Shown in pieces: positions 8,411 to 16,965 of a stretch of DNA of 64,000 nucleotides. Positions within the stretch are counted from its first letter, which is position 1; each line of letters opens with the position of its first letter. Source of the stretch: Casp-actino8 sp964563545. Its GTDB lineage: Bacteria; Actinomycetota; Acidimicrobiia; Acidimicrobiales; Ilumatobacteraceae. The stretch lies in contig CAZLXB010000012.1 in assembly GCA_964563545.1 (NCBI GenBank), positions 1-64,000 on the forward strand, given 5' to 3'. Position numbers and translations under genes: made by a program. The notes below the pieces were generated by a model. It saw only the letters and a list, made by a program, of their open reading frames with translations, was not told the origin of the DNA and did no database searches.

Positions 8411-10006
8411 GTGCTGACCGAACTTCGGATCGAGAACCTCGGTGTGATCGAGGAACTGCGTCTCGTGCTCGGCGCGGGGCTGGTGGCGGTCACGGGCGAG
8501 ACCGGGGCCGGCAAGACGATGATCGTCGAGGCGATCGATCTCCTCGTCGGTGGGCGGGCCGACACGACGAGTGTGCGAGCCGGCGCCGCTGAGGCACGGG
8601 TCGAGGGTCGTTTCGTCGACGGTGACGACGAATGGATCCTTGGGCGGGTGATACCGGTCGACGGACGGAGTCGGGCGTATGTGAATGGACGTCTGGCGAC
8701 CGTGGGCCAGTTGGCCGAAATCGGTGCTCGCCTCGTCGATCTCCACGGACAACACGCGCACCAAAGCCTGCTCTCGGCTGCTGTGCAGCGCGCCGCCCTC
8801 GATGAATTCGGAGGCATCGACACCACCGATCTGCGCGCCGCGCGTGCCCGACTGACCGAGATCGACGCGGCGATCGCGTCGCTCGGCGGCGACCAACGAT
8901 CGCGTCTTCGGGAGATCGAACTCCTCCGCTACCAGATCAACGAGATCGATGCGGTCGGGCTCGACGACGTCGACGAAGACGGCCGCCTCGATTCCGAAGA
9001 GGATCGACTCGCCGACGCGTCGGCTCACCGCGAGGCGGCCGACGCGTTCGATCACGAGATGACCGCCGACGGAGGTGTGATCGATCGATTGTCGGGAGCG
9101 CTGGCCCGACTCGCCGGCCGTGGACCATACGAGGCAGTCGAGGCCCGGTTGCGTTCGCTCGTGGCCGAACTGTCGGAACTCAATCGCGACGTGCGTGCGA
9201 TCGGGGAAGGATGCGAAGACGATCCGGAACGTCTCGCCGAGATACGGCTCCGCCGGCAGGCTCTGCGGGACCTCCGCAAGAAGTACGGGGAAACCCTCGC
9301 CGACGTGGTGGACTTCGTGGCCACGGCCCGCGAACGCCTGACCGAACTCGAATCGGTCGACTCCCGAGTCGAGGGTCTCGAACTCGAAAGGGAGAGAGTT
9401 CTGGCCGACGAGCGAAAGGCGGCGGCCAAGGTCGCCCGAGCGAGAAAGAAGGCGGCGCCGCGTCTCGCCGAGTCCGTCACCGGACACCTGCAGAAACTGG
9501 CCATGCCCAAAGCCGTCGTGACCGTAGCCGTCGATGGTGACGACCCGGCCGACGACGTGACATTCGAGTTGGCGGCCAACCCGGGTCTGCCGGCGGCGCC
9601 GCTCGTGAAATCGGCGAGCGGCGGTGAACTCGCGCGGACGATGCTCTCGTTGCGACGGGTTCTGAGTTCGGGTCCGCCGATCCTGGTGTTCGATGAAGTC
9701 GACGCCGGTATCGGAGGTGAAGCCGCGTTGGCGGTCGCCGACGCGTTGCACGAACTCGGCGAGCGACACCAAGTATTCGTCGTGACTCACCTCGGTCCGG
9801 TGGCGGCCGCGGCCGATGTGCACGTGGCCGTCGAGAAGCAGGTCGTCGAGGATGCCGGCCGTGAGTCGACGTTCGCCGGGGCCCGAGTTCTCTCGGCCAC
9901 CGATCGGGCGGGGGAGATCGCCCGGATGTTGTCGGGGCGGGCGGACAGTTCGGCGGCTCTCCGCCACGCCCGGGAACTTCTCGCGCAGAAGTCACGTTCG
10001 TCCTGA
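8411..10006 (+). CDS. recN: DNA repair protein RecN
   Basis: This 531-residue SMC-like ATPase has a Walker A motif GETGAGKT at residues 29-36, a central coiled-coil region with charged heptads (about 150-370), and a C-terminal signature SGGELAR followed by the Walker B LVFDEVDAGIGG. RecN holds broken DNA ends together during recombinational repair. It is slightly shorter than the E. coli protein, through a shorter coiled coil. The start is GTG. Confidence 0.95.
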   Translation: MLTELRIENLGVIEELRLVLGAGLVAVTGETGAGKTMIVEAIDLLVGGRADTTSVRAGAAEARVEGRFVDGDDEWILGRVIPVDGRSRAYVNGRLATVGQLAEIGARLVDLHGQHAHQSLLSAAVQRAALDEFGGIDTTDLRAARARLTEIDAAIASLGGDQRSRLREIELLRYQINEIDAVGLDDVDEDGRLDSEEDRLADASAHREAADAFDHEMTADGGVIDRLSGALARLAGRGPYEAVEARLRSLVAELSELNRDVRAIGEGCEDDPERLAEIRLRRQALRDLRKKYGETLADVVDFVATARERLTELESVDSRVEGLELERERVLADERKAAAKVARARKKAAPRLAESVTGHLQKLAMPKAVVTVAVDGDDPADDVTFELAANPGLPAAPLVKSASGGELARTMLSLRRVLSSGPPILVFDEVDAGIGGEAALAVADALHELGERHQVFVVTHLGPVAAAADVHVAVEKQVVEDAGRESTFAGARVLSATDRAGEIARMLSGRADSSAALRHARELLAQKSRSS

Positions 10007-10010
10007 TAGG

Positions 10011-10039
10011 GGCCTCGGGGAGTGTCGTCCCCGGGGGCC
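10011..10039 (+). terminator. GC-rich hairpin after recN, possible weak terminator
   Basis: GGCCTCGGGGA can pair with TCCCCGGGGGCC across a six-base loop, starting five bases after the recN stop codon. There is no T-run after the stem, so it may slow or partly stop transcription or protect the recN mRNA end. Confidence 0.4.
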
Positions 10040-10048
10040 GGTGGGCGG

Positions 10049-10087
10049 TATGGTGATCTCCCGTTATCGGTGCTACCGAACGGGAGG
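10049..10087 (+). promoter_or_regulatory. pyrG upstream region: possible -10, small hairpin and Shine-Dalgarno
   Basis: A TATGGT hexamer lies at 10049-10054. It is followed by a bulged hairpin (CCGTT-at-CGGT, loop GCT, ACCGAACGG) at 10061-10083, whose last bases overlap the GGGAGG ribosome site at 10082-10087. The ATG is at 10093. pyrG is controlled by CTP-sensitive leader attenuation in some Gram-positive bacteria, but the sequence here does not resemble that leader. A role for the hairpin in translation is only a possibility. Confidence 0.35.
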
Positions 10088-10092
10088 TTCAC

Positions 10093-11739
10093 ATGCCGAA
10101 GCACATCTTCGTGACCGGAGGTGTTGCCAGCTCACTCGGCAAGGGTCTCACGGCCTCCTCGCTCGGGCGACTTCTCAAATTGCGTGGTCTGAAGGTGACC
10201 ATGCAGAAGCTCGATCCGTACATCAACGTCGATCCGGGCACCATGAATCCGTTCGAACACGGCGAAGTGTTCGTGACCGACGATGGTGGCGAGACCGACC
10301 TCGACCTCGGCCACTACGAGCGTTTCATCGACGAGAACTTGTCGCGCAACTCGAATGCCACTACGGGCTCGATCTATCAGGCCGTGCTCGCCGCCGAACG
10401 GCGCGGTGACTACCTGGGCAAGACCGTTCAGGTCATCCCGCACATCACCGACGAGATTCGACGTCGTATCCGCAAGTTGGCCACCGAAGACGTCGACGTG
10501 GTGATCACCGAAGTCGGCGGAACGGTCGGCGACATCGAAATCCTCCCTTTCCTGGAGGCGATTCGGCAGTTCCGCAAGGAAGCGGGTCGCGACAACGTCT
10601 GCTACATCCACGTGACACTGGTTCCCTTCATCGGCCCGTCGGGCGAGCAGAAGACCAAGCCCACCCAGCACTCCGTGACCGAACTCCGGAGTCGTGGAAT
10701 CCAGCCCGACGTGATCGTGTGTCGGAGCGAGGAATCGTTGAGCCCGAGCCTGAAGCGCAAGATCTCGAACCTCTGCGACGTCGACGAGCGAGCGGTCGTC
10801 AATGCCGCCGACGCCCGCAATATCTACGAGCTACCGCTCATCCTTCACGAGGAAGGTCTCGACACCGTCGTGTGCGACGTGTTGCGCATCGACGCCGAGC
10901 CCGACCTTGCTCCCTGGGAGCAAGTGGTGAACATGGTGGAGAACGCGACCAAGCCGGTTCGGATCGGACTCATCGGCAAGTACGTCGAGCTCCAGGACGC
11001 GTATCTCTCGGTGGTCGAAAGTATCAAGCACGCCGGATTCCATCACGGCGCCAAGGTTCAGATCGACTGGATCCAGGCCGAGGAAGTCGAAGGACTTCTC
11101 GCCGCCGGGCGCCTCGCCGACCTCGACGGGATGGTGATCCCGGGCGGCTTTGGAGTGCGTGGAGTCGAGGGCAAGATCGCGGCGGCCGAATACGCGCGCG
11201 TGAACAAGGTGCCATGCCTCGGACTCTGTTTGGGTATGCAGGTCATGACGATCGAGTTCGCCCGGCACGTTCTCGGAATGGCCGATGCTCACTCCACCGA
11301 GTTCGACCCGTCTTCGACCCATCCGGTGATCGACATCATGAACGATCAACGTGATGTGACCGACAAGGGCGGCACGATGCGTCTCGGGGCCTATTACGCG
11401 GTCTTGCAGCCGGGCAGCAAGGTCGCCACCGCCTACGGCGAGCCGGTCGTCAGCGAACGCCACCGCCATCGTTACGAGTTCAACAGCCAGTATCGGGCTC
11501 GCTTCGAGTCCTCGGGCTTCTTGTGCAGTGGTACCTCGCCCGACAAACGCCTCGTCGAGTTCATCGAACTGGTGGACCACCCGTTCTGGGTCGGAACTCA
11601 GGCCCATCCGGAGTTCAAGTCGCGACCGGACCGTCCGCATCCGTTGTTCCGCGATCTCATCGGAGCCTCGCTCGAGTTCCGTGCGAGTCACCGGGTGGAG
11701 AACACCGACCGCTCGACGGTCGAATCCCGGCAGGCGTGA
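10093..11739 (+). CDS. pyrG: CTP synthase
   Basis: The 548-residue enzyme has the N-terminal amidoligase domain (FVTGGVASSLGKGLTASSLG at the start, residues 1-270) and a C-terminal class I glutamine amidotransferase domain with the nucleophile elbow GLCLGMQ near residue 380. It makes CTP from UTP, ATP and glutamine. A clear GGGAGG lies five bases before the ATG. The stop codon overlaps the GTG of the NUDIX gene. Confidence 0.97.
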   Translation: MPKHIFVTGGVASSLGKGLTASSLGRLLKLRGLKVTMQKLDPYINVDPGTMNPFEHGEVFVTDDGGETDLDLGHYERFIDENLSRNSNATTGSIYQAVLAAERRGDYLGKTVQVIPHITDEIRRRIRKLATEDVDVVITEVGGTVGDIEILPFLEAIRQFRKEAGRDNVCYIHVTLVPFIGPSGEQKTKPTQHSVTELRSRGIQPDVIVCRSEESLSPSLKRKISNLCDVDERAVVNAADARNIYELPLILHEEGLDTVVCDVLRIDAEPDLAPWEQVVNMVENATKPVRIGLIGKYVELQDAYLSVVESIKHAGFHHGAKVQIDWIQAEEVEGLLAAGRLADLDGMVIPGGFGVRGVEGKIAAAEYARVNKVPCLGLCLGMQVMTIEFARHVLGMADAHSTEFDPSSTHPVIDIMNDQRDVTDKGGTMRLGAYYAVLQPGSKVATAYGEPVVSERHRHRYEFNSQYRARFESSGFLCSGTSPDKRLVEFIELVDHPFWVGTQAHPEFKSRPDRPHPLFRDLIGASLEFRASHRVENTDRSTVESRQA

Positions 11740-12284
11740 GCCCAGACGACTTCCGCCATCTCGGGGACGACCCGGTCTACGAGGGATACATCTGGAAAGT
11801 CGCCGTCGGTCGGTTCGCCGATCCCGCCGGTGTCGAGTTCACCCGCGACATCGTGCGGTCGCCCGGAGCGGTGGCGATCGTGGCCGTCGACGATGAGGAT
11901 CGCGTCGTCCTGTTGCGCCACTACCGACCGAGTGTCGACCGCACGGTGGTGGAGATTCCGGCCGGTATGCGCGACGTCCCCGGTGAGGATCCTCTCCGCA
12001 CCGCAAAGCGAGAACTGCGCGAGGAAGCGGGTCTCGAGGCGGCGGAATGGGACTTGTTGCACGTGTTCCTTCCGGCGCCGGGAATGACCGATTCCACGGT
12101 GCACGTGTACTCCGCTCGCGAACTACGAGCGGTGGCTCGGGAGACGCACGGTCCGGAGGAAGAGCACATGGAGGTCATGACGATCCCCATGTCAGATGGT
12201 CTCGCAATGATCGGCGACGGTCGAATCGAGGATGCCAAGACCGTGATCGGACTTCTTCTCGCGGCACGTCGGACATCGGACTGA
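11736..12284 (+). CDS. NUDIX hydrolase, ADP-ribose pyrophosphatase type
   Basis: The 182-residue protein carries the NUDIX box ending AKRELREEAGL, preceded by EIPAGMRDVPGE. The latter has one extra residue between the Gly and Glu, as in the M. tuberculosis ADP-ribose pyrophosphatase at the same locus (Rv1700, from memory). It probably hydrolyses ADP-ribose to AMP and ribose 5-phosphate. The long open frame reaches back into pyrG, but the GTG at 11736 overlaps the pyrG stop (GTGA) and fits the family N-terminus. Confidence 0.9.
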   Translation: MSPDDFRHLGDDPVYEGYIWKVAVGRFADPAGVEFTRDIVRSPGAVAIVAVDDEDRVVLLRHYRPSVDRTVVEIPAGMRDVPGEDPLRTAKRELREEAGLEAAEWDLLHVFLPAPGMTDSTVHVYSARELRAVARETHGPEEEHMEVMTIPMSDGLAMIGDGRIEDAKTVIGLLLAARRTSD

Positions 12285-12285
12285 C

Positions 12286-13236
12286 ATGGGCGAATCATCG
12301 GCATCGGACCGGCCCGACGAGGTGCCCGTCGAGGTCGAGGACTATCTCTCGTGGCTCGTTGCCGAACGGGGCCGCTCGCCGAACACCGTGGCCGCGTACC
12401 GCCGGGACTTGGTGGGGTATTGCGGGTGGCTGGCCGTGAAACGCCTGTCGCCGGCGACGGTGAAGCCCGCCGACATCGACGCGTTCGTGCAGTCGCGTCG
12501 CACAACGTCGGCATCGTCGTCGGTGGCCCGCCAGATGGCCGCGATACGCAACCTGCACCGATTCATGGTCGCCGAGGGACTGCGCCGGGACGACCCCACG
12601 GCCGATGTGGAAGGCGTTCGCGTGCCGGCGGGCATCCCCAAACCGCTGAGCGAAGAGGATGTCGGACGCCTGATCGACGCGGTGGTCGGCGATGATGCGA
12701 TCGCCCTACGGGATCGTGCCCTGCTCGAACTGCTCTACGCGACCGGCGCGCGAATCTCGGAAGTCTGCGGTCTGTCGATGGGTGATCTCGATCTCGAATC
12801 CGGAATGGTGCGGCTCTATGGAAAGGGATCGAAGGAACGGTTGGTTCCGGTCGGTAGTTGTGCGCGTCGAGCCGTGGATCGATGGCTCGAGGACGGACGC
12901 GACGATTTGGTGCCGGTCCGTTGGTCACGACGTGGCGATGCCGAAGCAGTTTTTCTGGATCGCCGCGGGCAAAGGTTGTCGCGTCAGGCGGCGTGGGCGG
13001 TCGTGGTGCGCCACGGGGAGCGGGCCGGATTGAAAGGGCATCTGTCGCCGCACGTGCTTCGTCACTCGTGTGCGACGCACATGCTCGACCACGGAGCCGA
13101 CCTGCGCATCGTCCAAGAGATGCTCGGTCATGCGTCCATCTCGACCACACAGGTCTACACGAAGGTCTCGCAGGAGAAGTTGTTCGAGCAGTACCGGGAC
13201 GCCCATCCCCGAGCCCGCATCACGAGGGGTCGATGA
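12286..13236 (+). CDS. xerD: Site-specific tyrosine recombinase XerD
   Basis: The 316-residue protein has the N-terminal SAM-like core-binding domain (residues 15-105) and a catalytic domain with the Arg in LYATGARISEV, the HVLRHSCATH box, GHASISTTQ and the nucleophile Tyr in TQVYTKV. XerD, with XerC, resolves chromosome dimers at dif. Its place between the NUDIX gene and the scp genes is the usual actinobacterial one, so this is a housekeeping recombinase, not a mobile-element integrase. Confidence 0.93.
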   Translation: MGESSASDRPDEVPVEVEDYLSWLVAERGRSPNTVAAYRRDLVGYCGWLAVKRLSPATVKPADIDAFVQSRRTTSASSSVARQMAAIRNLHRFMVAEGLRRDDPTADVEGVRVPAGIPKPLSEEDVGRLIDAVVGDDAIALRDRALLELLYATGARISEVCGLSMGDLDLESGMVRLYGKGSKERLVPVGSCARRAVDRWLEDGRDDLVPVRWSRRGDAEAVFLDRRGQRLSRQAAWAVVVRHGERAGLKGHLSPHVLRHSCATHMLDHGADLRIVQEMLGHASISTTQVYTKVSQEKLFEQYRDAHPRARITRGR

Positions 13237-13679
13237 ACCGATCAGCGACGCATCTCGTGAGACGTTGGTGGTCGTCGTTGTCGCGACGTCCACCAGCGGA
13301 CGGAGACGTCGCATGGGTTCGCAGTCAACTCCGGTCGGGTGAGTTCGAACTCTGGAGTCGCATGAGCGTTGCCGATCGGCGGCACTCGATCGTCGTCGCC
13401 CGCCGCTTCATGCATGCCCGACCCGATGCGGTGCGAGATGAAATTGCCGCCGCCCTGCTCCACGACATCGGCAAGATCGTTACGAATCTCGGAACGTTCG
13501 AGCGAGTGTTGGCGACCATCGTGGGGCCGCGTATCGACCGTTGGCGCCGATATCACGACCACGAACGCATCGGGTCCGAACTATGTCGCGACGCCGGTTC
13601 TTCGGCCACGACATTGATCATCTTGTCCGACGGCGATCATCCCGTCGCGGGTCTCATCAGGTCTGCCGACGACATCTGA
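13233..13679 (+). CDS. HD-domain protein
   Basis: This small protein (148 residues) holds one HD domain: His in RRHSIVVARRF, then the AALLHDIGKIV motif, and a C-terminal SDGDH element. HD proteins are metal-dependent phosphohydrolases. The substrate is unknown; it is too short for a RelA/SpoT or dGTPase. The ATG overlaps the xerD stop (ATGA). The long upstream frame inside xerD is not used. Confidence 0.75.
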   Translation: MNRSATHLVRRWWSSLSRRPPADGDVAWVRSQLRSGEFELWSRMSVADRRHSIVVARRFMHARPDAVRDEIAAALLHDIGKIVTNLGTFERVLATIVGPRIDRWRRYHDHERIGSELCRDAGSSATTLIILSDGDHPVAGLIRSADDI

Positions 13680-13693
13680 CGGCGGCCTCGACC

Positions 13694-14683
13694 TCAGTCG
13701 AGCGGGAGCAGTCCGACGTTGTCGTAGGCGCGCTGCAAGGTCCGGGAAGCGACTTGCCGTGCCTTGTCGGCGCCGATGCGCAATAGACGCGCCAACTCGG
13801 CTCGGTCGCCCATGAGCTCATGATGGCGATTCTGGATCGGGCGGAGTGCTTCCACCACGGCTTCGCCGGCGTCGACCTTCAGCGGGCCGTATTGGGTGTA
13901 ACCGGACGCGACCTGTTCGGGGGAACGGCCGGTGCACGCGGCGAGGATCTCGAGCAGGTTCGACACCCCCGGCTTGGTCGCGCGATCGAAGCGCACCTCC
14001 GACTCGGAGTCGGTCACGGCGCGCTTGAACTTCTTCATGATGGCCGCCGGCTCGTCCATGAGGTAGACGATGCCCGCATCCGACGAAGCGGACTTCGACA
14101 TCTTGGCGGTCGGATCCTGCAGATCGGTGACCTTGGCCCCCGACTTCGGAGTCACGGCCTTCGGGAGCACGAAGGTGTTGCCGAAGCGATGGTTGAAACG
14201 CTCGGCGATGTCGCGGGTGATCTCGATGTGCTGGCGCTGATCCTCACCCACCGGCACTTCATTGGCGTCATAGAGAAGGATGTCGGCAGCCTGTAGTGCC
14301 GGATACGTGAAGAGGCCGGCCGAGACGAAGTCGGCCTCGCGCTTGGCGGCCTTGTCCTTGAACTGCGTCATCCGGCTCAATTCGCCGAACGAGACCGTGC
14401 ATTCCATGATCCAACCGAGTTGGGAATGTTCGGGAACATGACTCTGGACGAACACGGTCGCTTGCTCGGGATCGAGGCCGACGGCGAACAACGTGGCGGC
14501 GAGATCGAGCGTGCTCGGGCCGACGATTCCGGGACGGTCGGTCACCGTGAGCGCATGAAGGTCGACGATGCCGTGGAATGCATCGCATTCGGTCTGCCCA
14601 CTGACCCAGTTTCGAAGCGCCCCGAGGTAGTTGCCGAGGTGCACCGCACCAGTGGGCTGAATGCACGACAGGACACGGGTCAC
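13694..14683 (-). CDS. trpS: Tryptophanyl-tRNA synthetase
   Basis: The 329-residue class I synthetase shows the HIGH-like motif PTGAVHLGNYLGAL at residues 11-24 and the KMSKS loop (TAKMSKSASSD) near residue 195. It charges tRNA-Trp. It is the only - strand gene inside the conserved core and is divergent from scpA, 70 bases away. The start is GTG at 14683, with TAGCCT six bases upstream, so the mRNA is probably leaderless. Confidence 0.96.
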   Translation of the reverse strand: MTRVLSCIQPTGAVHLGNYLGALRNWVSGQTECDAFHGIVDLHALTVTDRPGIVGPSTLDLAATLFAVGLDPEQATVFVQSHVPEHSQLGWIMECTVSFGELSRMTQFKDKAAKREADFVSAGLFTYPALQAADILLYDANEVPVGEDQRQHIEITRDIAERFNHRFGNTFVLPKAVTPKSGAKVTDLQDPTAKMSKSASSDAGIVYLMDEPAAIMKKFKRAVTDSESEVRFDRATKPGVSNLLEILAACTGRSPEQVASGYTQYGPLKVDAGEAVVEALRPIQNRHHELMGDRAELARLLRIGADKARQVASRTLQRAYDNVGLLPLD

Positions 14684-14689
14684 GGGATC

Positions 14690-14747
14690 AGGCTAACGGT
14701 GTCGGCCCCGGTGAAGCCCGGTAATTGCCGGCCTCGCCGATTACTCT
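14690..14747. promoter_or_regulatory. Divergent leaderless promoters for trpS (-) and scpA (+)
   Basis: On the - strand, TAGCCT (14695-14690) ends six bases before the trpS GTG. On the + strand, TACTCT (14742-14747) ends six bases before the scpA GTG. Neither gene has a Shine-Dalgarno sequence. The spacing places each transcription start at the start codon. Confidence 0.6.
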
Positions 14748-14753
14748 CGGGAT

Positions 14754-15533
14754 GTGGCCGTCGACGTGACTACCCCCGTTTTCGAGGGACCGTTCGACCT
14801 CTTGTTGCATCTCATCCTGAAAGAACAGGTCGACATCTACGAGGTCCATCTGGCGACCATCGTCGATGCTTATCTCACCGAGATCGAACGTATGCAGTCA
14901 CTCGATCTGGAGTTGGCGACCGAGTTTCTCCTCATCGCCGCGACCCTCGTGGAGTTGAAGGCCCGCCGGCTCCTGCCCGGTCGCGAGGACGTCGATCTCG
15001 ACGAAGAGTTGGCTCTGTGGGAGGAACGCGATCTACTGCTCGCCCGCCTGCTCGAGTGCAAGACATTCAAGGATGTCGGGCGGGTCTTTGCCGCTCTCGC
15101 CGACGACGCCGACCGGTGTTACGCGCGCGTGAGCGGACCCGATGAGCGGTTCGCCGAATTGATGCCCGACCTCTTGGAAGGCGTGAAGCCCAAGCACGTG
15201 CACGCCGCGTTCCTGCGGGCGACGGCGCCCAAGCCCGAGCCGAAGGTCGATCTCTTCCATGTCGGCGTGATCAAGGCCAATGTGGCCGACGCCCTCGCCG
15301 AACTCGTCGACGAGCTGCCCCGGGTCCGGCGAATCACGTTCCGGCGTCTGACCGCCGACCTCGTCGACCGGTTGGAGATCATCGTGCGCTTCCTTGCCCT
15401 GCTCGAGTTGTACAAGCAGGGCTTCATCGAACTCGAACAAGGTCAGAAATTCGGTGACATCGACATCGTCTGGATCGCCGACCAAGCGGGGGTCGCCGTG
15501 GGCTCGATCGCGATCGACGACTACGAAGGCTGA
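14754..15533 (+). CDS. scpA: Segregation and condensation protein A
   Basis: The 259-residue kleisin begins with the family signature FEGPFDLLLHLI (residues 9-20) and LATEFLLIAATLVELKAR, and ends with a winged-helix segment. ScpA bridges the SMC heads and, with ScpB, forms the condensin complex. The GTG start fits both the family N-terminus and the -10 spacing. scpB follows after 14 bases. Confidence 0.95.
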   Translation: MAVDVTTPVFEGPFDLLLHLILKEQVDIYEVHLATIVDAYLTEIERMQSLDLELATEFLLIAATLVELKARRLLPGREDVDLDEELALWEERDLLLARLLECKTFKDVGRVFAALADDADRCYARVSGPDERFAELMPDLLEGVKPKHVHAAFLRATAPKPEPKVDLFHVGVIKANVADALAELVDELPRVRRITFRRLTADLVDRLEIIVRFLALLELYKQGFIELEQGQKFGDIDIVWIADQAGVAVGSIAIDDYEG

Positions 15534-15547
15534 CCGGAAGGACGAAC

Positions 15548-16159
15548 ATGAGTACACAAGTCGACGCCGAGGTGGTCAGAGCTCTCGAGGCGATTCTCCT
15601 GGTGGCAACCGAACCGGTACCCGTGGATCTGCTCGCCCAGATCCTCGAGAAGCCGACCAAAGTCGTGGAGCAACTGTGCTCCTCGTTGGCCGCGGCCTAC
15701 GAGGAAGCCGGACACGGTTTCCAATTGGTTCAGGTGGCCGGTGGCTATCGCTATCAGACGCATCCCGAGATGGCGCCCTACGTGGAGCGCTTCATCCTCG
15801 ACGGCCAGAAGTCGCGTCTGTCGGGAGCGGCTCTCGAAACACTGGCCATCGTCGCGTACAAGCAGCCGATCTCGCGCAGCCAGATCGCATCGATTCGTGG
15901 CGTCGACCCCGATGGTGTGTTGCGGACCCTCCAGAGTCGTGGGTACATCGATCAAGTCGGACGGGATCCGGGTCCCGGTCAGGCCGTGATGTGGGGGACC
16001 ACGCCGGCCTTTCTCGAGAAGTTGGGGATCAATTCGGTCAATGATCTCCCGGCCATCGTCGATTTCGTTCCCGGTGCCGATGTCGTGGAAGCGCTCGAAC
16101 AGGGATTGCGCGCACCCAAGGCCTCTGACATCGAGGCGCCGGCACCGCCCGAGGCCTGA
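15548..16159 (+). CDS. scpB: Segregation and condensation protein B
   Basis: The 203-residue protein has two winged-helix domains with the typical VRALEAILLVATEPV start and ETLAIVAYKQPISRSQIASIRGV motif near residue 100. It dimerises and binds ScpA. A GGAAGG ribosome site precedes the ATG at 15548. The next gene starts two bases after its stop. Confidence 0.95.
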   Translation: MSTQVDAEVVRALEAILLVATEPVPVDLLAQILEKPTKVVEQLCSSLAAAYEEAGHGFQLVQVAGGYRYQTHPEMAPYVERFILDGQKSRLSGAALETLAIVAYKQPISRSQIASIRGVDPDGVLRTLQSRGYIDQVGRDPGPGQAVMWGTTPAFLEKLGINSVNDLPAIVDFVPGADVVEALEQGLRAPKASDIEAPAPPEA

Positions 16160-16161
16160 GA

Positions 16162-16965
16162 ATGCCTCGCCGCGAACCCGAGCGGCCGCTGTGGGAGCAA
16201 TGGGCCGAGAGGTCGCGTTCACTTCCGCAAGGCGAGCGACTGCAAAAGGTTCTGGCGGCACTCGGTTTTGGATCCCGTCGGGTGTGCGAGGAGATCATCG
16301 CCGCCGGTCGGGTGACCGTGAACGGTGAGGTCGCCGAGCTCGGCCGGCGAGTCGACATCGAACACGATTCGGTGGAAGTGGATGGTGCGCCAGTGGGGGT
16401 GCGGCCCGAGCTCGTGTACTACCTCGTCAACAAGCCGGCCGGGGTCGTGACGACCGCGCACGACACTCATGGTCGACCAACGATCGTCGAACTCGTGCCG
16501 GCCGAGCCGCGCGTCTTTCCGGTGGGTCGCCTCGACGCCGACAGCGAAGGACTGATCCTGCTCACCAACGATGGCGAACTCGCCAATCGGATCGCCCATC
16601 CGTCACACGGCGTGGAGAAGGCATACGTGGTTCGCGTGACCGGTGGAGCAGTTTCACCGGGTGCATTGCGCATGCTGCGCGAGGGTGTCGAACTCGACGA
16701 TGGCCGAACGGCTCCCGCCAAGGTGTCGCAGCCCGAACCTGGAGTGCTGGAGATCGTCATTCATGAGGGGCGTAATCGCCAGATCCGAAGGATGTGCGAA
16801 GCCGTCGGGCATCGCGTCGATCGCCTCGTCCGCGTGCGCGTCGGGCCGTTGGCCGACCGGTCCCTTCGGCCGGGAGCATTCCGCGAACTCAGCCGAGCCG
16901 AGGTCAACGCGTTGATTCGAGCGGTCTCGGATCAGGGTCGCCGGTACGCTGATCCAGATGAGTGA
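16162..16965 (+). CDS. rluB: Ribosomal large-subunit pseudouridine synthase, RluB type
   Basis: The 267-residue protein has an N-terminal S4 domain (residues 28-85) and an RsuA/RluB catalytic domain with the catalytic Asp in FPVGRLDADSEGLILLTNDG and the EGRNRQIRRM motif. It isomerises a uridine in 23S rRNA. Its position after scpAB matches other actinobacteria. The last eight bases overlap tyrA. Confidence 0.92.
   Translation: MPRREPERPLWEQWAERSRSLPQGERLQKVLAALGFGSRRVCEEIIAAGRVTVNGEVAELGRRVDIEHDSVEVDGAPVGVRPELVYYLVNKPAGVVTTAHDTHGRPTIVELVPAEPRVFPVGRLDADSEGLILLTNDGELANRIAHPSHGVEKAYVVRVTGGAVSPGALRMLREGVELDDGRTAPAKVSQPEPGVLEIVIHEGRNRQIRRMCEAVGHRVDRLVRVRVGPLADRSLRPGAFRELSRAEVNALIRAVSDQGRRYADPDE
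16945..16950 (+). promoter_or_regulatory. -10 element inside rluB, leaderless promoter for tyrA-aroA
   Basis: TACGCT ends seven bases before the tyrA ATG at 16958, within the rluB coding sequence. It could drive the tyrA-aroA-HAD-ubiA run separately from rluB. Confidence 0.5.

Noticed and set aside
7625..9967. A 780-codon open frame on the - strand opposite nadK and recN
   Set aside because: It lies entirely antisense to two well-conserved genes, has no recognisable domain, and is rich in Arg, His and Asp as expected of the complement of GC-rich coding sequence.
12286..13236. Tyrosine recombinase as a sign of an integrated element
   Set aside because: Sequence motifs and its place between the NUDIX gene and scpA identify chromosomal XerD. 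No attachment-site repeats or phage genes are nearby.
13687..13702. CTCGAC-ctca-GTCGAG hairpin at the HD/trpS junction as a bidirectional terminator
   Set aside because: The stem is only six base pairs, covers the trpS stop codon and has no T-run on either side.
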